The notes: generated by a model not told the origin, from the sequence alone. DNA of 64,000 nucleotides from Methanosarcina sp. MTP4 (GCF_000970045.1 NZ_CP009505.1:682001-746000), one strand, 5' to 3'. Shown: positions 54,345 to 63,157, numbered from the stretch's first letter. A program made the numbers and translations.

Positions 54345-55273
54345 TAGCTGTCCTCCGTTTTTTCTTCTTTACTCCTGTTACCGCGTTCTCTTTCTTTCTT
54401 TCCTTCCTCTTCTCCATACTCTCCGGATTCCTTCTCTGCCGGGATGAGGAGGACAGGTTTTGTTGTCTTTCTGAGCACGTTTTCTGCAGTGCTTCCAAGC
54501 AGGAGTTCCCTAATTATCCCTTTTCCACGGGCAGTCAGCATGATCAGGGTGACCTCTTCTATTTCGGCAAGTCTCTTTATCTCTTCCGAGGGAACTCCCT
54601 CCACTACCCGGTACCGGACATCAATACCGGTGAGATGTTCCCCTATCTTTTTCAGTTCTTCCAGGGCTCTTTCTATCTGCTCGTCTAGCAGGTCCAGGTC
54701 TTCGATATCATCTATTATGTGTATCAGGACTGCTTCCCTGGTGATTCCGGAGAACCCGGAAAGTTGCTTTACTGCTCTCAGGGCTTCTTTTGAAAAGTCC
54801 AGGGGGACGAGCACCCGGAAAAAGGTTGCCTTGCAGGCTTTTTCATAGACTTCCTTACCTTCTTTAAGAGCATCGTACTTTTCAACGAGGAGCATCCGCT
54901 TTGATTTTCGGGCAATGTATTCGGCGGTCCTGCCAAGAAGTCTTCCTTTTATAATTCCTCTCGTGGTAGCCCCCATCACTATGCAGTCTACGTCCTCTTT
55001 TTCGGCAAGTTCCGTAATAGTCTTCCTGACGTCCCCCACAACAACCAGGGTTTTGGCTTCAAGTTCAAGTTCCCGGACAAAAGCCGCATATTCCTCGATC
55101 TTTTCCCGGGCGTTTCGCTCGAACATCGGGGCAAGCCCCTGGTCCCTCAGGATCTCGACCACATGAAGCAAGATCACTTTCTTCAACCCGGCGTTTTTCA
55201 GCTCCCCTATGCAGCCCAGCAAATCTTCGGTTTCTATGGTAAAATCCGTTGGCACAAGTACTGAATTTATCAT
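54344..55273 (-). CDS. Tandem universal stress protein
   Basis: A 309-residue protein with two UspA domains. The ATP-binding-type ends are VMGATTRGIIKGRLLGRTAEYIAR and LTARGKGIIRELLLGSTAENVLR with the G-x2-G-x9-G-S/T pattern. The C-terminus is an Arg/Lys/Glu-rich tail (EYGEEEGKKERERGN). ATG 55273 (MINSVLVPTDF) is chosen because the domain begins there; the longer frame from 55351 adds unconserved residues. It is followed without a gap by acr3, which suggests a stress/arsenite operon. Confidence 0.8.
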   Translation of the reverse strand: MINSVLVPTDFTIETEDLLGCIGELKNAGLKKVILLHVVEILRDQGLAPMFERNAREKIEEYAAFVRELELEAKTLVVVGDVRKTITELAEKEDVDCIVMGATTRGIIKGRLLGRTAEYIARKSKRMLLVEKYDALKEGKEVYEKACKATFFRVLVPLDFSKEALRAVKQLSGFSGITREAVLIHIIDDIEDLDLLDEQIERALEELKKIGEHLTGIDVRYRVVEGVPSEEIKRLAEIEEVTLIMLTARGKGIIRELLLGSTAENVLRKTTKPVLLIPAEKESGEYGEEEGKKERERGNRSKEEKTEDS

Positions 55274-55348
55274 CTGCGCTCTGCATCCCCCTCCGTTCTG
55301 GTCATTTTCAGACCTTTTTTTACAGTAACTATTTCTCTGACCCCAATT

Positions 55349-55361
55349 CATAATTATGCAT
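55349..55361. promoter_or_regulatory. Palindrome-like TGCATAATTATG motif
   Basis: On the minus strand TGCATAATTATGAATT lies about 80 bases before the USP start. It shares TGCATAATTAT with 32730 and 52253. Confidence 0.3.
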
Positions 55362-55426
55362 TTACGCTAATTTATGTTGTTATTGCTAATATCATGATGC
55401 AATAAAGTAAAAAAAGAATAATTGTC

Positions 55427-55522
55427 CTAAAGGAACCGGTTTTCTAAAGGAACCGGTTTTCTAAAGGAACCGGTTTTCTAAAGGAACCGGTTTTCTAAAG
55501 GAACCGGTTTTCTAAAGGAACA
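55427..55522. repeat. 17-bp CTAAAGGAACCGGTTTT repeats, five and a half copies
   Basis: Starts at 55427, 55444, 55461, 55478, 55495 with a partial unit at 55512. Each unit contains the palindrome AACCGGTT. It lies between DUF6951 copy 2 and the USP promoter. Confidence 0.92.
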
Positions 55523-55553
55523 AGCGCTTCAAAAAAGCGTTCTAAAAATTACT

Positions 55554-55874
55554 TTATAAGTCATCGAACGTTATCTCGATGCTTCCTGCTTTTTTTGCCA
55601 GGGATTTTGCAATAAATTCGCTTTCCAGTTTGCAAACGTTAATTATCGCACAGGGAACCAGGCAGTTTGCGCCGCAGTTTGCTTCCTGGGCTTTTTCCAT
55701 CACGTAGTTGTCTTTTATTTTCATAATTTCCATCATCGGGACTTCCAGGTGGGAGATCTTTTTTACGTTTTTGCAGGGGGTTTCGATGTCTATGATGATT
55801 TTATCTCCTTTGAGCTCCCCTTTAATTTTATGGACATGGCCGCATATTCTGGAATTTACTGTTGCTTCTGTCAA
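55554..55874 (-). CDS. DUF6951 family protein, copy 2
   Basis: A 106-residue paralog of the protein at 52827, equal length and collinear: TPCKNVKKISHLEVPMME, NCGANCLVPCAIINVCKLES and AKKAGSIEITFDDL. TTG 55874 lies behind AGGTGACCAG, the same arrangement as copy 1. Together the two bracket the USP-acr3 operon. Function unknown; the conserved Cys suggest metal binding, possibly in the same stress response. Confidence 0.7.
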   Translation of the reverse strand: MTEATVNSRICGHVHKIKGELKGDKIIIDIETPCKNVKKISHLEVPMMEIMKIKDNYVMEKAQEANCGANCLVPCAIINVCKLESEFIAKSLAKKAGSIEITFDDL

Positions 55875-55917
55875 CTGGTCACCTTCTTGTTTTTCAAAAT
55901 GAAATTGGTTTAAGTGG

Positions 55918-55985
55918 TTTTACTTATCATTGATTTTACTTTATCATCGATTTTACTTTATCATTGATTTTACTTTATCATTGGT
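55918..55985. repeat. 17-bp ATTGATTTTACTTTATC repeats
   Basis: Four near-exact units directly upstream of the DUF6951 copy 2 start. Confidence 0.85.
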
Positions 55986-56058
55986 TCTTTTCTTTAAAGG
56001 AATTATTGCTCTCAATTAAGCTTTTAAGAAGGGCAATAGAAATTAGCTGTATAAGCTA

Positions 56059-56556
56059 TTGAAAGGGTTTACCGCTAAATTCCGGGAAATCCAGGGTGGT
56101 ATCCATATACTCAGTCTTAAAAGCAAGTCCCGTCTGAAAAAAAGTGCCAGGAAGACGCTGAATGCGATAAACCAGAGCATTCCTGTCCTGCTGGGGGTAG
56201 TCTCGGCAATCAGCCTCCTGAATGCTGCGGTCCCGGAGGGCGCTTATTCGGAAATATTTTCCGGCAACATCTTTCTGGACCCGCTACTTGGGGGCATATT
56301 CGGCAGTATTGCAGCAGGAAACCCTATCACCAGTTATGTCGTAGGGGGCGAGCTTCTCAGTGAAGGCGTTTCTCTTGTTGCGGTTACGGCTTTTTTACTG
56401 AGCTGGGTTACCGTAGGGCTTATCCACCTTCCGGCCGAGATCGACCTGCTAGGGAAAAAATTTGCCCTGGCAAGGAATTTGATCTGCTTTATCGTTTCAA
56501 TCCCTGTAGCCATACTGGTGGTAATAACCGTGGAAATAATCGGGGCTTTATCTTGA
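56059..56556 (+). CDS. Half-size permease (DUF318/ArsP-like)
   Basis: A 165-residue membrane protein resembling one half of COG0701/DUF318 permeases. Helices include IPVLLGVVSAISLLNAAV and GGIFGSIAAGNPITSYVVGG, with the GxxxxSPxxS-like motif replaced by AAGNPITSYV, then VAVTAFLLSWVTVGLIHLP. No good start site; TTG 56059 is the longest choice and a start nearer residue 22 is possible. With the next gene it may form one heterodimeric transporter. Confidence 0.6.
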   Translation: MKGFTAKFREIQGGIHILSLKSKSRLKKSARKTLNAINQSIPVLLGVVSAISLLNAAVPEGAYSEIFSGNIFLDPLLGGIFGSIAAGNPITSYVVGGELLSEGVSLVAVTAFLLSWVTVGLIHLPAEIDLLGKKFALARNLICFIVSIPVAILVVITVEIIGALS

Positions 56557-56629
56557 GATGGTACCTGGGTCCCTATGATATTTATGGAGATCTTATGTTG
56601 AAAGAGGTTATGGAGAAAGGGGCCTTAAT

Positions 56630-57118
56630 ATGAAACAGTACTACTTTCTGGGCCTGATGGCTGCAGTTTACACTGCAGTATATTTTACGTTTCCTCAATT
56701 ATTCTATGAAGCTCTGGAGGGAACGTACTCGATTCTTTTGCGAGTGATACCTATTCTTATCCTGGTTTTTATTTTCCTCTTTCTTTTCGAACTTTTTGTA
56801 AAGCCCGAAAAGGTAAAAAAGAACCTGGGAGAGCATGCGGGAATAAAAGGCTGGTTCTTTTCAATCGCAACCGGAATCCTTAGCTCAGGCCCCATATACG
56901 TATGGTACCCTCTCCTTTCGGACCTCAGGAAAAGTGGGATGAGAACGTCCTTTATCAGTACTTTTCTCTATTCCCGTGCCGTCAAACTTCCGCTTCTGCC
57001 TGTGATGGTTCACTATTTTGGCATAACCTATACCGCTGTGCTTGCTACCTATATGCTGGGGACATCGGTAGTCGTGGGATATCTCACTGAGTTGTTTGTT
57101 AACGGCAGGAAGGGATAA
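56630..57118 (+). CDS. Half-size permease, second half
   Basis: A 162-residue membrane protein, again one half of a DUF318-type permease: LLRVIPILILVFIFLFLFEL, LGEHAGIKGWFFSIATGILS, SGPIYVWYPLLSDLRKSGMR and LPLLPVMVHYFG. AAAGGGG precedes the ATG by 9 bases. It lies 73 bases after the first half on the same strand. A full-length single-chain version, with both halves, is at 62131. Substrate unknown (metalloid or small organic). Confidence 0.65.
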   Translation: MKQYYFLGLMAAVYTAVYFTFPQLFYEALEGTYSILLRVIPILILVFIFLFLFELFVKPEKVKKNLGEHAGIKGWFFSIATGILSSGPIYVWYPLLSDLRKSGMRTSFISTFLYSRAVKLPLLPVMVHYFGITYTAVLATYMLGTSVVVGYLTELFVNGRKG

Positions 57119-57388
57119 TTTTTTCCCTGTAATAAGAAAGAAGTTTGTTTTTTTATCTTCTCTTCCTTTCTTGTTTTTTTCTTCCTTTTCCTTTTCCTTC
57201 CTCTTTTTTCTCTGCATTCGGTATCTTTTAATTTCATATTATTGTGATTAATTGCTAATAAAAACGAAATAGATATGTATTATGAATAATTAAGTAAAAA
57301 AAGTAAAATATTTTGTGTGAATATTTTTGTTTCATGTATGAATGTGGCCGGTGACCACTGTACATCATATTTCCGGAGCAGCGTATAA
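57119..57388. other. Spacer before the iron ABC operon
   Basis: T/C-rich, then AATAAAAACGAAATAGATATG and AAAATATTTTGTG. No gene; the promoter of the ABC operon is probably here. Confidence 0.4.
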
Positions 57389-58471
57389 ATGACAGAATAC
57401 ACGACACTGCATAACATCTTCAAAAGGATCGGGTGGGAAGAAGTTGAGGGTTTTTCTGAGCTGCATAAAACCCTCATTATTGCGGCACTCGCACTCCTGC
57501 TTGCAACTACGGCAGTATGGGCTGTGGTGAGCGGGACTTACCCGATCACTCCGGAGGATGTGTTTGCCACCCTCCTTGTTCACCTGGGCCTGGGAAATCC
57601 AGCTGAAATGCAGAGCTTGCATTCTACCATTATCTGGGATATCCGCATTCCCCGCATCCTCATGACAGTTTCCGTCGGAGGGGCGCTTGCAATTGCAGGT
57701 GCGGTCTTTCAGAGCGTCTTTCGAAACCCTCTTGTGGAACCTTACATCCTGGGCGTTTCCTCAGGCTCGGCATTTGGTGCGGCGCTGGCGATTGTTTATC
57801 CCTCGGTATTTTTCTCGATTCAGCTTTCGGCATTTTTCTTCGGAGCGCTTGCCGTAACCCTGGCTTACCTCCTCGCCCGGGTGAGGGGTGAAACTCCCCT
57901 TGTTACCCTGATCCTTGCCGGGGTTGTCATCGGATCTGTATTTTCCGCCCTTGTCTCTCTCCTGAAGTACTTTTCCAATGATACCGAACTCAGAGAGATT
58001 GTTTTCTGGCTGATGGGCGGGTTTTACTATGCCACATGGGAGGACGTCTTCCTCCTGAGCCCCGCGGTGATTGCCGCATTCCTCATTTTGTGGGCGCTTG
58101 CCTGGAAACTCAACATCCTTTCCATGGGAGATGAGGAAGCACGCAACCTCGGGATCAATCCGGAGCTCTATAAATTCGTGGTAATTGTCGTCGCCACCGG
58201 GATCACTGCATTTTCCGTCTCACACGTAGGGATAATCGCCTGGGTTGGCCTGATGATGCCTCATGCCTCACGGATGATCCTTGGGCCTGACAACAGGTTC
58301 GTTATCCCCGCATCGCTGATGATGGGCGGGATCTACGTCACCATATGCGATACTCTTGCACGTACGATGACCGGTTCCGAGATCCCGGTCGGCATTATAA
58401 CTTCAATTCTGGGAGCGCCTTATCTCTGCTACCTGCTCAGGAACAGGAGGGGCAGGGCAATATTCGGGTGA
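57389..58471 (+). CDS. FecCD-type ABC transporter permease
   Basis: A 360-residue permease of the FecCD/BtuC family with about ten membrane helices. Typical are GVSSGSAFGAALAIV, the cytosolic ATPase-contact loop GDEEARNLGIN and GIIAWVGLMMPHASRMILGPD. It forms the channel for iron-siderophore, heme or cobalamin uptake. GGAG is 11 bases before ATG 57389. It is the first gene of a likely operon with ATPase, methyltransferase and binding protein. Confidence 0.9.
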   Translation: MTEYTTLHNIFKRIGWEEVEGFSELHKTLIIAALALLLATTAVWAVVSGTYPITPEDVFATLLVHLGLGNPAEMQSLHSTIIWDIRIPRILMTVSVGGALAIAGAVFQSVFRNPLVEPYILGVSSGSAFGAALAIVYPSVFFSIQLSAFFFGALAVTLAYLLARVRGETPLVTLILAGVVIGSVFSALVSLLKYFSNDTELREIVFWLMGGFYYATWEDVFLLSPAVIAAFLILWALAWKLNILSMGDEEARNLGINPELYKFVVIVVATGITAFSVSHVGIIAWVGLMMPHASRMILGPDNRFVIPASLMMGGIYVTICDTLARTMTGSEIPVGIITSILGAPYLCYLLRNRRGRAIFG

Positions 58472-58519
58472 TATTTCGAGTAATATTTAGAGTTTTGAGT
58501 GATATTTCGGGTGATATGT

Positions 58520-59326
58520 ATGCTTAAGGTTAACGATATTCATTTCAGCTACGGGGGCGACCCGGTGCTCAGTGGGACTTCATTTCGGGTTAGGGAGGGG
58601 GAACTCTGCGGCCTCTTCGGGCCTAACGGGTGCGGGAAGACCACCCTTTTCAAGTGCTGCCTCAGTTTTCTCCGCTTTCCCAGGGGGAATGTCCGCATGG
58701 ACGGGTGCGATGTCGGGGATATGAGGGTTGCGGACCTTGCGAAAAAGGTTGCTTATGTCCCTCAGGAGCATAAGCCGCCGTTTCCCTATCTGGTCCGTGA
58801 AGTGGTCCTTATGGGCCGGACTCCGCATCTGGGAGGCTTTTTTGGTGTCAAAAGGAAAGACAAGGAAATCGCACTCGAAGCCCTCAAAAGGGTCGGGATT
58901 TCAGACCTGGCGAAAAGGCCCTATAATCAGCTCTCAGGCGGGCAGCGCCAGATGGTGCTCATGGCCCGTGCACTTGCACAGGATACCCCGCTGATGTTTC
59001 TTGACGAACCCACCTCCGCCCTTGATTTCCAGAACCAGATGCGTATCTGGGAGATCATGTGTGAGATCGCAGAAGAGGGGAAAACAATCCTTGCCTGCAG
59101 CCATGATCCCAATCATGTCGCGTGGTTCTGTGACCGTGTGGTGGTCATGTCTGATGGGGCTGTCATCTCAAATGGCGGGCCGAGAGAGGTTATCACCGAA
59201 GAGATGCTGGACAGAATTTACGAAAATACCTGTACTGTCCGTTCAATGGCTGATACGCAGATGGTTATGCCCCGCTGCATTGCCGCCAGAGAATGTGGTG
59301 CTTCGGAAGAAATGACAATGGTCTGA
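58520..59326 (+). CDS. FepC-type ABC transporter ATPase
   Basis: A 268-residue ATP-binding subunit. Walker A GPNGCGKTTL, Q loop YVPQEH, signature LSGGQRQM, Walker B LMFLDEPTSALD and H-loop CSHD are complete. It powers uptake through the preceding permease. ATG 58520 follows GGTGAT and lies 48 bases after the permease stop; the longer frame from 58499 has no site. The last 40 residues (AARECGASEEMTMV) are variable. Confidence 0.9.
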   Translation: MLKVNDIHFSYGGDPVLSGTSFRVREGELCGLFGPNGCGKTTLFKCCLSFLRFPRGNVRMDGCDVGDMRVADLAKKVAYVPQEHKPPFPYLVREVVLMGRTPHLGGFFGVKRKDKEIALEALKRVGISDLAKRPYNQLSGGQRQMVLMARALAQDTPLMFLDEPTSALDFQNQMRIWEIMCEIAEEGKTILACSHDPNHVAWFCDRVVVMSDGAVISNGGPREVITEEMLDRIYENTCTVRSMADTQMVMPRCIAARECGASEEMTMV

Positions 59327-59422
59327 TTATAGTAAATCCAAGAATTAATTACATTTTTCAAGACCAATAGACCAATTATACTCAAGGACCAAAATTCTTT
59401 CACCGATCTCAAGTGAAGGTTT

Positions 59423-59501
59423 AACCACAGAAAGCACGGAAAACACGGAATAAAGGAAATAGAAGCACAATCCTTCCGTGCTTTCCATGTCTTCCGTGGT
59501 T
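59423..59501. repeat. 28-bp imperfect inverted repeat (CACGGAA type)
   Basis: Left arm 59423-59450 (AACCACAGAAAGCACGGAA...) and right arm 59474-59501 (...TTCCGTGGTT) pair at 23 of 28 positions around a 23-base loop. Similar CCACAGAAAGCACGGA palindromes are widespread in unrelated genomes. It lies between the ATPase and the methyltransferase genes and may partly terminate transcription. Confidence 0.75.
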
Positions 59502-59617
59502 ATAATTTAAGTGTAAATATTTACTTTCGGGACTATAAATGACAATTATCCAATCCGCTGCTCACGAATTCAAGGTTAGCAGCCAAATTACACAGAGTCA
59601 GGAAGGAGAAAACAGGA

Positions 59618-60460
59618 ATGGATATTCACGAGATTGACTGGAACGAGGTCTGGAAAGACCTCTATGAGCAGAACCTTTCCAGAAGAGGGAAAGGGGAGTG
59701 CGCATCGATATGGGAAACCAAAGAGCGTGCCCGCGAATTCCTTGCACGTTCAAACGAAAACCCTCAGCGTGTTGCCCGGGTATTTGCCGATTTGGGAGCA
59801 GGACCTGCATCTAGGGTGCTTGATGTCGGAGCAGGCCCGGGTACCCTTGCAGTACCCCTTGCCTCCCGCTGTGCCCATGTGACTGCCGTAGAACCTGCAA
59901 CTGGCATGGTTGAGGTCATGAAGGAGTTTGCCCTTGAAGAAGGGGTTGAGAACCTGGAGGTCGTTGCAAAACGGTGGGAAGATGTTGATCCCACAGAACT
60001 TTCCGGGCTTTATGACATCGTATTTGCTTCCTACTCCCTCGGGATGCCGGACATCCGTGCAGCCTTGGAAAAGATGTGTAAACTGGCAACAAAGCGTGTC
60101 TGTCTCTACTGGTTTTTGGGAAGTTCCCCCTGGGAACGGTGGATGGTCGAACTCTGGCCGAGCCTTCACGGTCAGGAGTACCGCTCCGGTCCAAAGGCTG
60201 ATGTGCTTTTCCATGTCCTCTATGACATGGGTATCTACCCGAACATGGAGACCCTGCAGCTTCCGCATACCCGTGTATTCCCCGACTTTGATGCGGCTGT
60301 CGAGGACTTCAAACAAGAATACCGTGTTGAGACAGATGCCCAGGAAAAAATACTCCGGGAATACCTTTCCTCCGTCCTGCAGGAAGAAGGAGGTGAATTC
60401 GTTCTTTCCGGAAATTCAACGCGTGTAAAGCTCTGGTGGGAGGTGGATCAGTGCGCTTAA
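59618..60460 (+). CDS. SAM-dependent methyltransferase
   Basis: A 280-residue class I methyltransferase. The AdoMet loop is VLDVGAGPGTLAVPLA; EPATGMVEVM supplies the ribose-binding acid, and KRWEDVDP the next strand. It lies between the ATPase and the substrate-binding protein, overlapping the latter by 10 bases. Such a methyltransferase in an iron/cobalamin importer operon may modify a metal-chelator or corrinoid precursor; that is inference. GGAAGGAG precedes the ATG. Confidence 0.85.
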   Translation: MDIHEIDWNEVWKDLYEQNLSRRGKGECASIWETKERAREFLARSNENPQRVARVFADLGAGPASRVLDVGAGPGTLAVPLASRCAHVTAVEPATGMVEVMKEFALEEGVENLEVVAKRWEDVDPTELSGLYDIVFASYSLGMPDIRAALEKMCKLATKRVCLYWFLGSSPWERWMVELWPSLHGQEYRSGPKADVLFHVLYDMGIYPNMETLQLPHTRVFPDFDAAVEDFKQEYRVETDAQEKILREYLSSVLQEEGGEFVLSGNSTRVKLWWEVDQCA

Positions 60461-61680
60461 TGCCCGTTTTTATCCTCATCAGTGTACTCCTAGCAGTTCT
60501 TCTTGTTTCGGGATGTGTCAACACTGCGGAAACTTCCTCCAGCTCAGATCTTTCCGATTCCGGTCCATCTGGCTCCGACTCCTCCGCTCAGGTGCAGTAC
60601 CGCACGGTTACCGACATGAGGGGAAAAGAGGTTGTTATCCCCGCAGAACCGAAAAGGGTTGTTACCATCAGCAGGTCGTTAATTGATACCACGATGTATA
60701 TCTTCGGAGTAGAAGACTTGATCGTAGGGGGGAGTGTATACGACAAACCGCTCCAGATGGGCCAGTACATGTGGAATGGAACCGATTATACGGTGAACAC
60801 CTGGATAGGAAAAATCCTCAACCCGGGGCTTGAGAGCGTCACGAATGTGGGAGGTTTCGGTGGCCCCTACGGCTCTCCAAACGTGGAGACAATCGCATCC
60901 CTCAACCCTGATCTCCTCATTCTCCGGGACCTGGGGGCACAGAACGAGAATACGGAGAAGTTCATCTCTCAAATAGAAGCGATGGGCATCCCTGTTGTGG
61001 TACTGAAGTACCCCTCCTGTTACGACGAGCCCAGTGTGGAGACCATGTACGAAGAAATAAGGCTGCTGGGAGAGGTGTTTGGAAAAGAGGACAAAGCAGA
61101 AGAGATTGTGGGAACCGTAAGTTCGCGTGTTGAGTTCGTACGCAGCCGGACAGCTGATATTCCGGAGGAGGAACAAAAACGTGTGTTGTACTTCGGCGCT
61201 CCGACATGGGCTAAAGACAAAGGTGGGGCAGGCTACGCTTTCGGCTCAGGGTCAACAGAGGTGGCTATGATGGAAGACATCATCAATTCCCGCAGCGCAT
61301 ATACCGAATCCGGTATGAACATGGTTTCCGCTGAGCAGATACTCTCCCTCGACCCGGACAAGATCATTTTGTGCACCTGGAGCGGGTACCACCCGCCGCG
61401 CCAGCTCTACGAGGATTCCCAGTACAGTACCATACAGGACCTGCGTGCGCTCCGGGAAGGGGAAGTCTACTCCCTCGCAGCCACGCCCTGCAAATCCGAA
61501 AGGCTCGAATTCCCGATCAACCTGATGATCGAGGCAAAAGCCGTGTATCCCGAGCGTTTTTCGGACGTGGAACTCGAACCCTGGATCCGGGAATATTTTG
61601 TTGAGCTCTACGGCAGCAACGAAACCACAACAGATGAACTGATGGACGCCCAGATGCTGGAATATCTGGAGATTGTCTGA
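60451..61680 (+). CDS. ABC transporter substrate-binding lipoprotein
   Basis: A 409-residue periplasmic-binding-protein family member (PF01497 type). Signal peptide with lipobox LLVSGC around residue 23, a Ser/Asp-rich linker, then RTVTDMRGKEVVIPAEPKRV and NVETIASLNPDLLILRD. It captures the substrate (iron chelate, heme or corrinoid) at the cell surface for the FecCD/ATPase pair. GTG 60451 with GGAGGT 7 bases upstream lies inside the methyltransferase gene; ATG 60460 is an alternative. Confidence 0.88.
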   Translation: MRLMPVFILISVLLAVLLVSGCVNTAETSSSSDLSDSGPSGSDSSAQVQYRTVTDMRGKEVVIPAEPKRVVTISRSLIDTTMYIFGVEDLIVGGSVYDKPLQMGQYMWNGTDYTVNTWIGKILNPGLESVTNVGGFGGPYGSPNVETIASLNPDLLILRDLGAQNENTEKFISQIEAMGIPVVVLKYPSCYDEPSVETMYEEIRLLGEVFGKEDKAEEIVGTVSSRVEFVRSRTADIPEEEQKRVLYFGAPTWAKDKGGAGYAFGSGSTEVAMMEDIINSRSAYTESGMNMVSAEQILSLDPDKIILCTWSGYHPPRQLYEDSQYSTIQDLRALREGEVYSLAATPCKSERLEFPINLMIEAKAVYPERFSDVELEPWIREYFVELYGSNETTTDELMDAQMLEYLEIV

Positions 61681-61844
61681 CCCTGCTGCCGAATTACGGC
61701 AGCAATAATGTCCGGAAAATTAAGCCTGAAAAATAAGGTTTGAGAATTTTAGCCTGAAAAAAAAGTTTGGGAAATAAGCCTGCAATTAAGGAATGGAAAG
61801 TAGAGAAGGAAAGTGGAGAAAAGAATACTTCATTCTTCCCTTCC

Positions 61845-62078
61845 TTATTCCGTTATCCATTTCCTTATTTCTTCAGGGCTTGGTACCTTGCCTGCAAGCT
61901 TTACGTCTCCGTCAATAACAAGCGCAGGAGTGACCATTACTCCGTAGTTCAGGATGGTTTCAAAATCCTCAACTTTTACAACTTCGGCTTCGACACCTGT
62001 TTCTTTGAGGACTTTTTCAACGGTTTCTTTCGTTTTCTTGCACTTTGTACATCCGGTTCCGAGTATTTCGATTTTCAT
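61845..62078 (-). CDS. Thioredoxin-like redox-active disulfide protein
   Basis: A 77-residue thioredoxin-fold protein of the redox-active disulfide protein 2 family. The active site is GTGCTKCKKT (CxxC) and the cis-Pro is in VTPALVIDG. It starts at ATG 62078 behind GGTGA. It follows the permease gene on the same strand, so it likely reduces a permease-handled metalloid or the permease's Cys pair. Confidence 0.88.
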   Translation of the reverse strand: MKIEILGTGCTKCKKTKETVEKVLKETGVEAEVVKVEDFETILNYGVMVTPALVIDGDVKLAGKVPSPEEIRKWITE

Positions 62079-62130
62079 TTTATTCACCAATTTTTTCTTT
62101 TGTTAATGTGTTCAAAATTTTCATCAAGGT

Positions 62131-63102
62131 TCACAGCAGTATGTTAAACAGGTAACCTGTGAATATGATCGAGGCTGCAACAATCGAAACAAAGATTGCA
62201 ATCAGCTCTTTTTTCAGCACCTTTTTCAAGATGACCATTTCAGGGAAGGACACGGCTGTAACCGACATCAGAAAAGCCAGGGAAGTTCCTATTGGCAGCC
62301 CTTTTCCAATCAGGCTTTCTACAATGGGGATCATGCCCATGACATTTGAGTACAGGGGCACGCCCAGGATAACCGCTATCGGGACTGCAAGCAGGTTGCC
62401 CTCACCTGCGTATTTTTCGAGGATACCTTCGGGGGCATAGCCGTGGAAGATCCCGCCGATGCTTACCCCTATTATCACATAGATCCAGATCTTGCCAACG
62501 ATTTCTTTGACACCTTCAAATGCGGTTCCTGCTCTCTCTTTCACGCTCAGTTTATCCGGCTCGGAGGCTGCGTTTCCGACTTTGATTTTGTAAACAAATT
62601 CCTCAACGTACTTTTCCAGTTTAAGGACGCCAATCAGATAGCCTCCGAAGACCCCGAGCACGACACCCGAAATCACGTAGATCGCAGTTGCCTTGAAACC
62701 GAGGGTTGCCCAGAGCACGGCGACTGCGGCTTCGTTTACCAGGGGGGAGGTAATCAGGAAGGAAAAGGTCACTCCCAGGGGGACCCCGGCTTCCACGAAC
62801 CCGATGAACAAAGGTACCGAGGAGCATGAACAGAAAGGTGAGACCGTGCCTATCAGGGAAGCCACCAGGTGGTAGCGGAGCCCTTTCTTGCCCCCGAGCA
62901 CCTTCCTGGTTTTTTCAGGAGTGATATAGGTCCTGATGTAAGATATGGCAAAGATCATAACCGAAAGCAGGAAAAATATCTTCAGCACGTCGTAGATGAT
63001 GAAGTTGACACTGGCTGCAAGATGGGTTTCCGGATTTATTCCGATTACATCATAGGTCAGTTTGTCGGCGATCCATTGAAAGGGGTAAAAGATGTCGGTC
63101 AT
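62131..63102 (-). CDS. Permease (COG0701/DUF318, ArsP-like)
   Basis: A 323-residue full-length permease with about eight helices. Two motifs, VSPFCSCSSVPLFIGFVEAG (Cys-rich, likely metalloid-binding) and ITSPLVNEAAVAVLW, mark the ArsP/DUF318 family; the second half includes VILGVPLYSNVMGMIPIVES. Probable function: export of organoarsenicals or another thiol-reactive compound. AAGGAACC stands before the ATG. A palindromic ArsR-type operator lies just upstream (63158-63177). It forms an operon with the thioredoxin-like gene. Confidence 0.85.
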   Translation of the reverse strand: MTDIFYPFQWIADKLTYDVIGINPETHLAASVNFIIYDVLKIFFLLSVMIFAISYIRTYITPEKTRKVLGGKKGLRYHLVASLIGTVSPFCSCSSVPLFIGFVEAGVPLGVTFSFLITSPLVNEAAVAVLWATLGFKATAIYVISGVVLGVFGGYLIGVLKLEKYVEEFVYKIKVGNAASEPDKLSVKERAGTAFEGVKEIVGKIWIYVIIGVSIGGIFHGYAPEGILEKYAGEGNLLAVPIAVILGVPLYSNVMGMIPIVESLIGKGLPIGTSLAFLMSVTAVSFPEMVILKKVLKKELIAIFVSIVAASIIFTGYLFNILL

Positions 63103-63157
63103 TTTGGGTTCCTTCTTTTCTCATGGGGCGGTTTATGGGATGTATCATTATTTTGTT

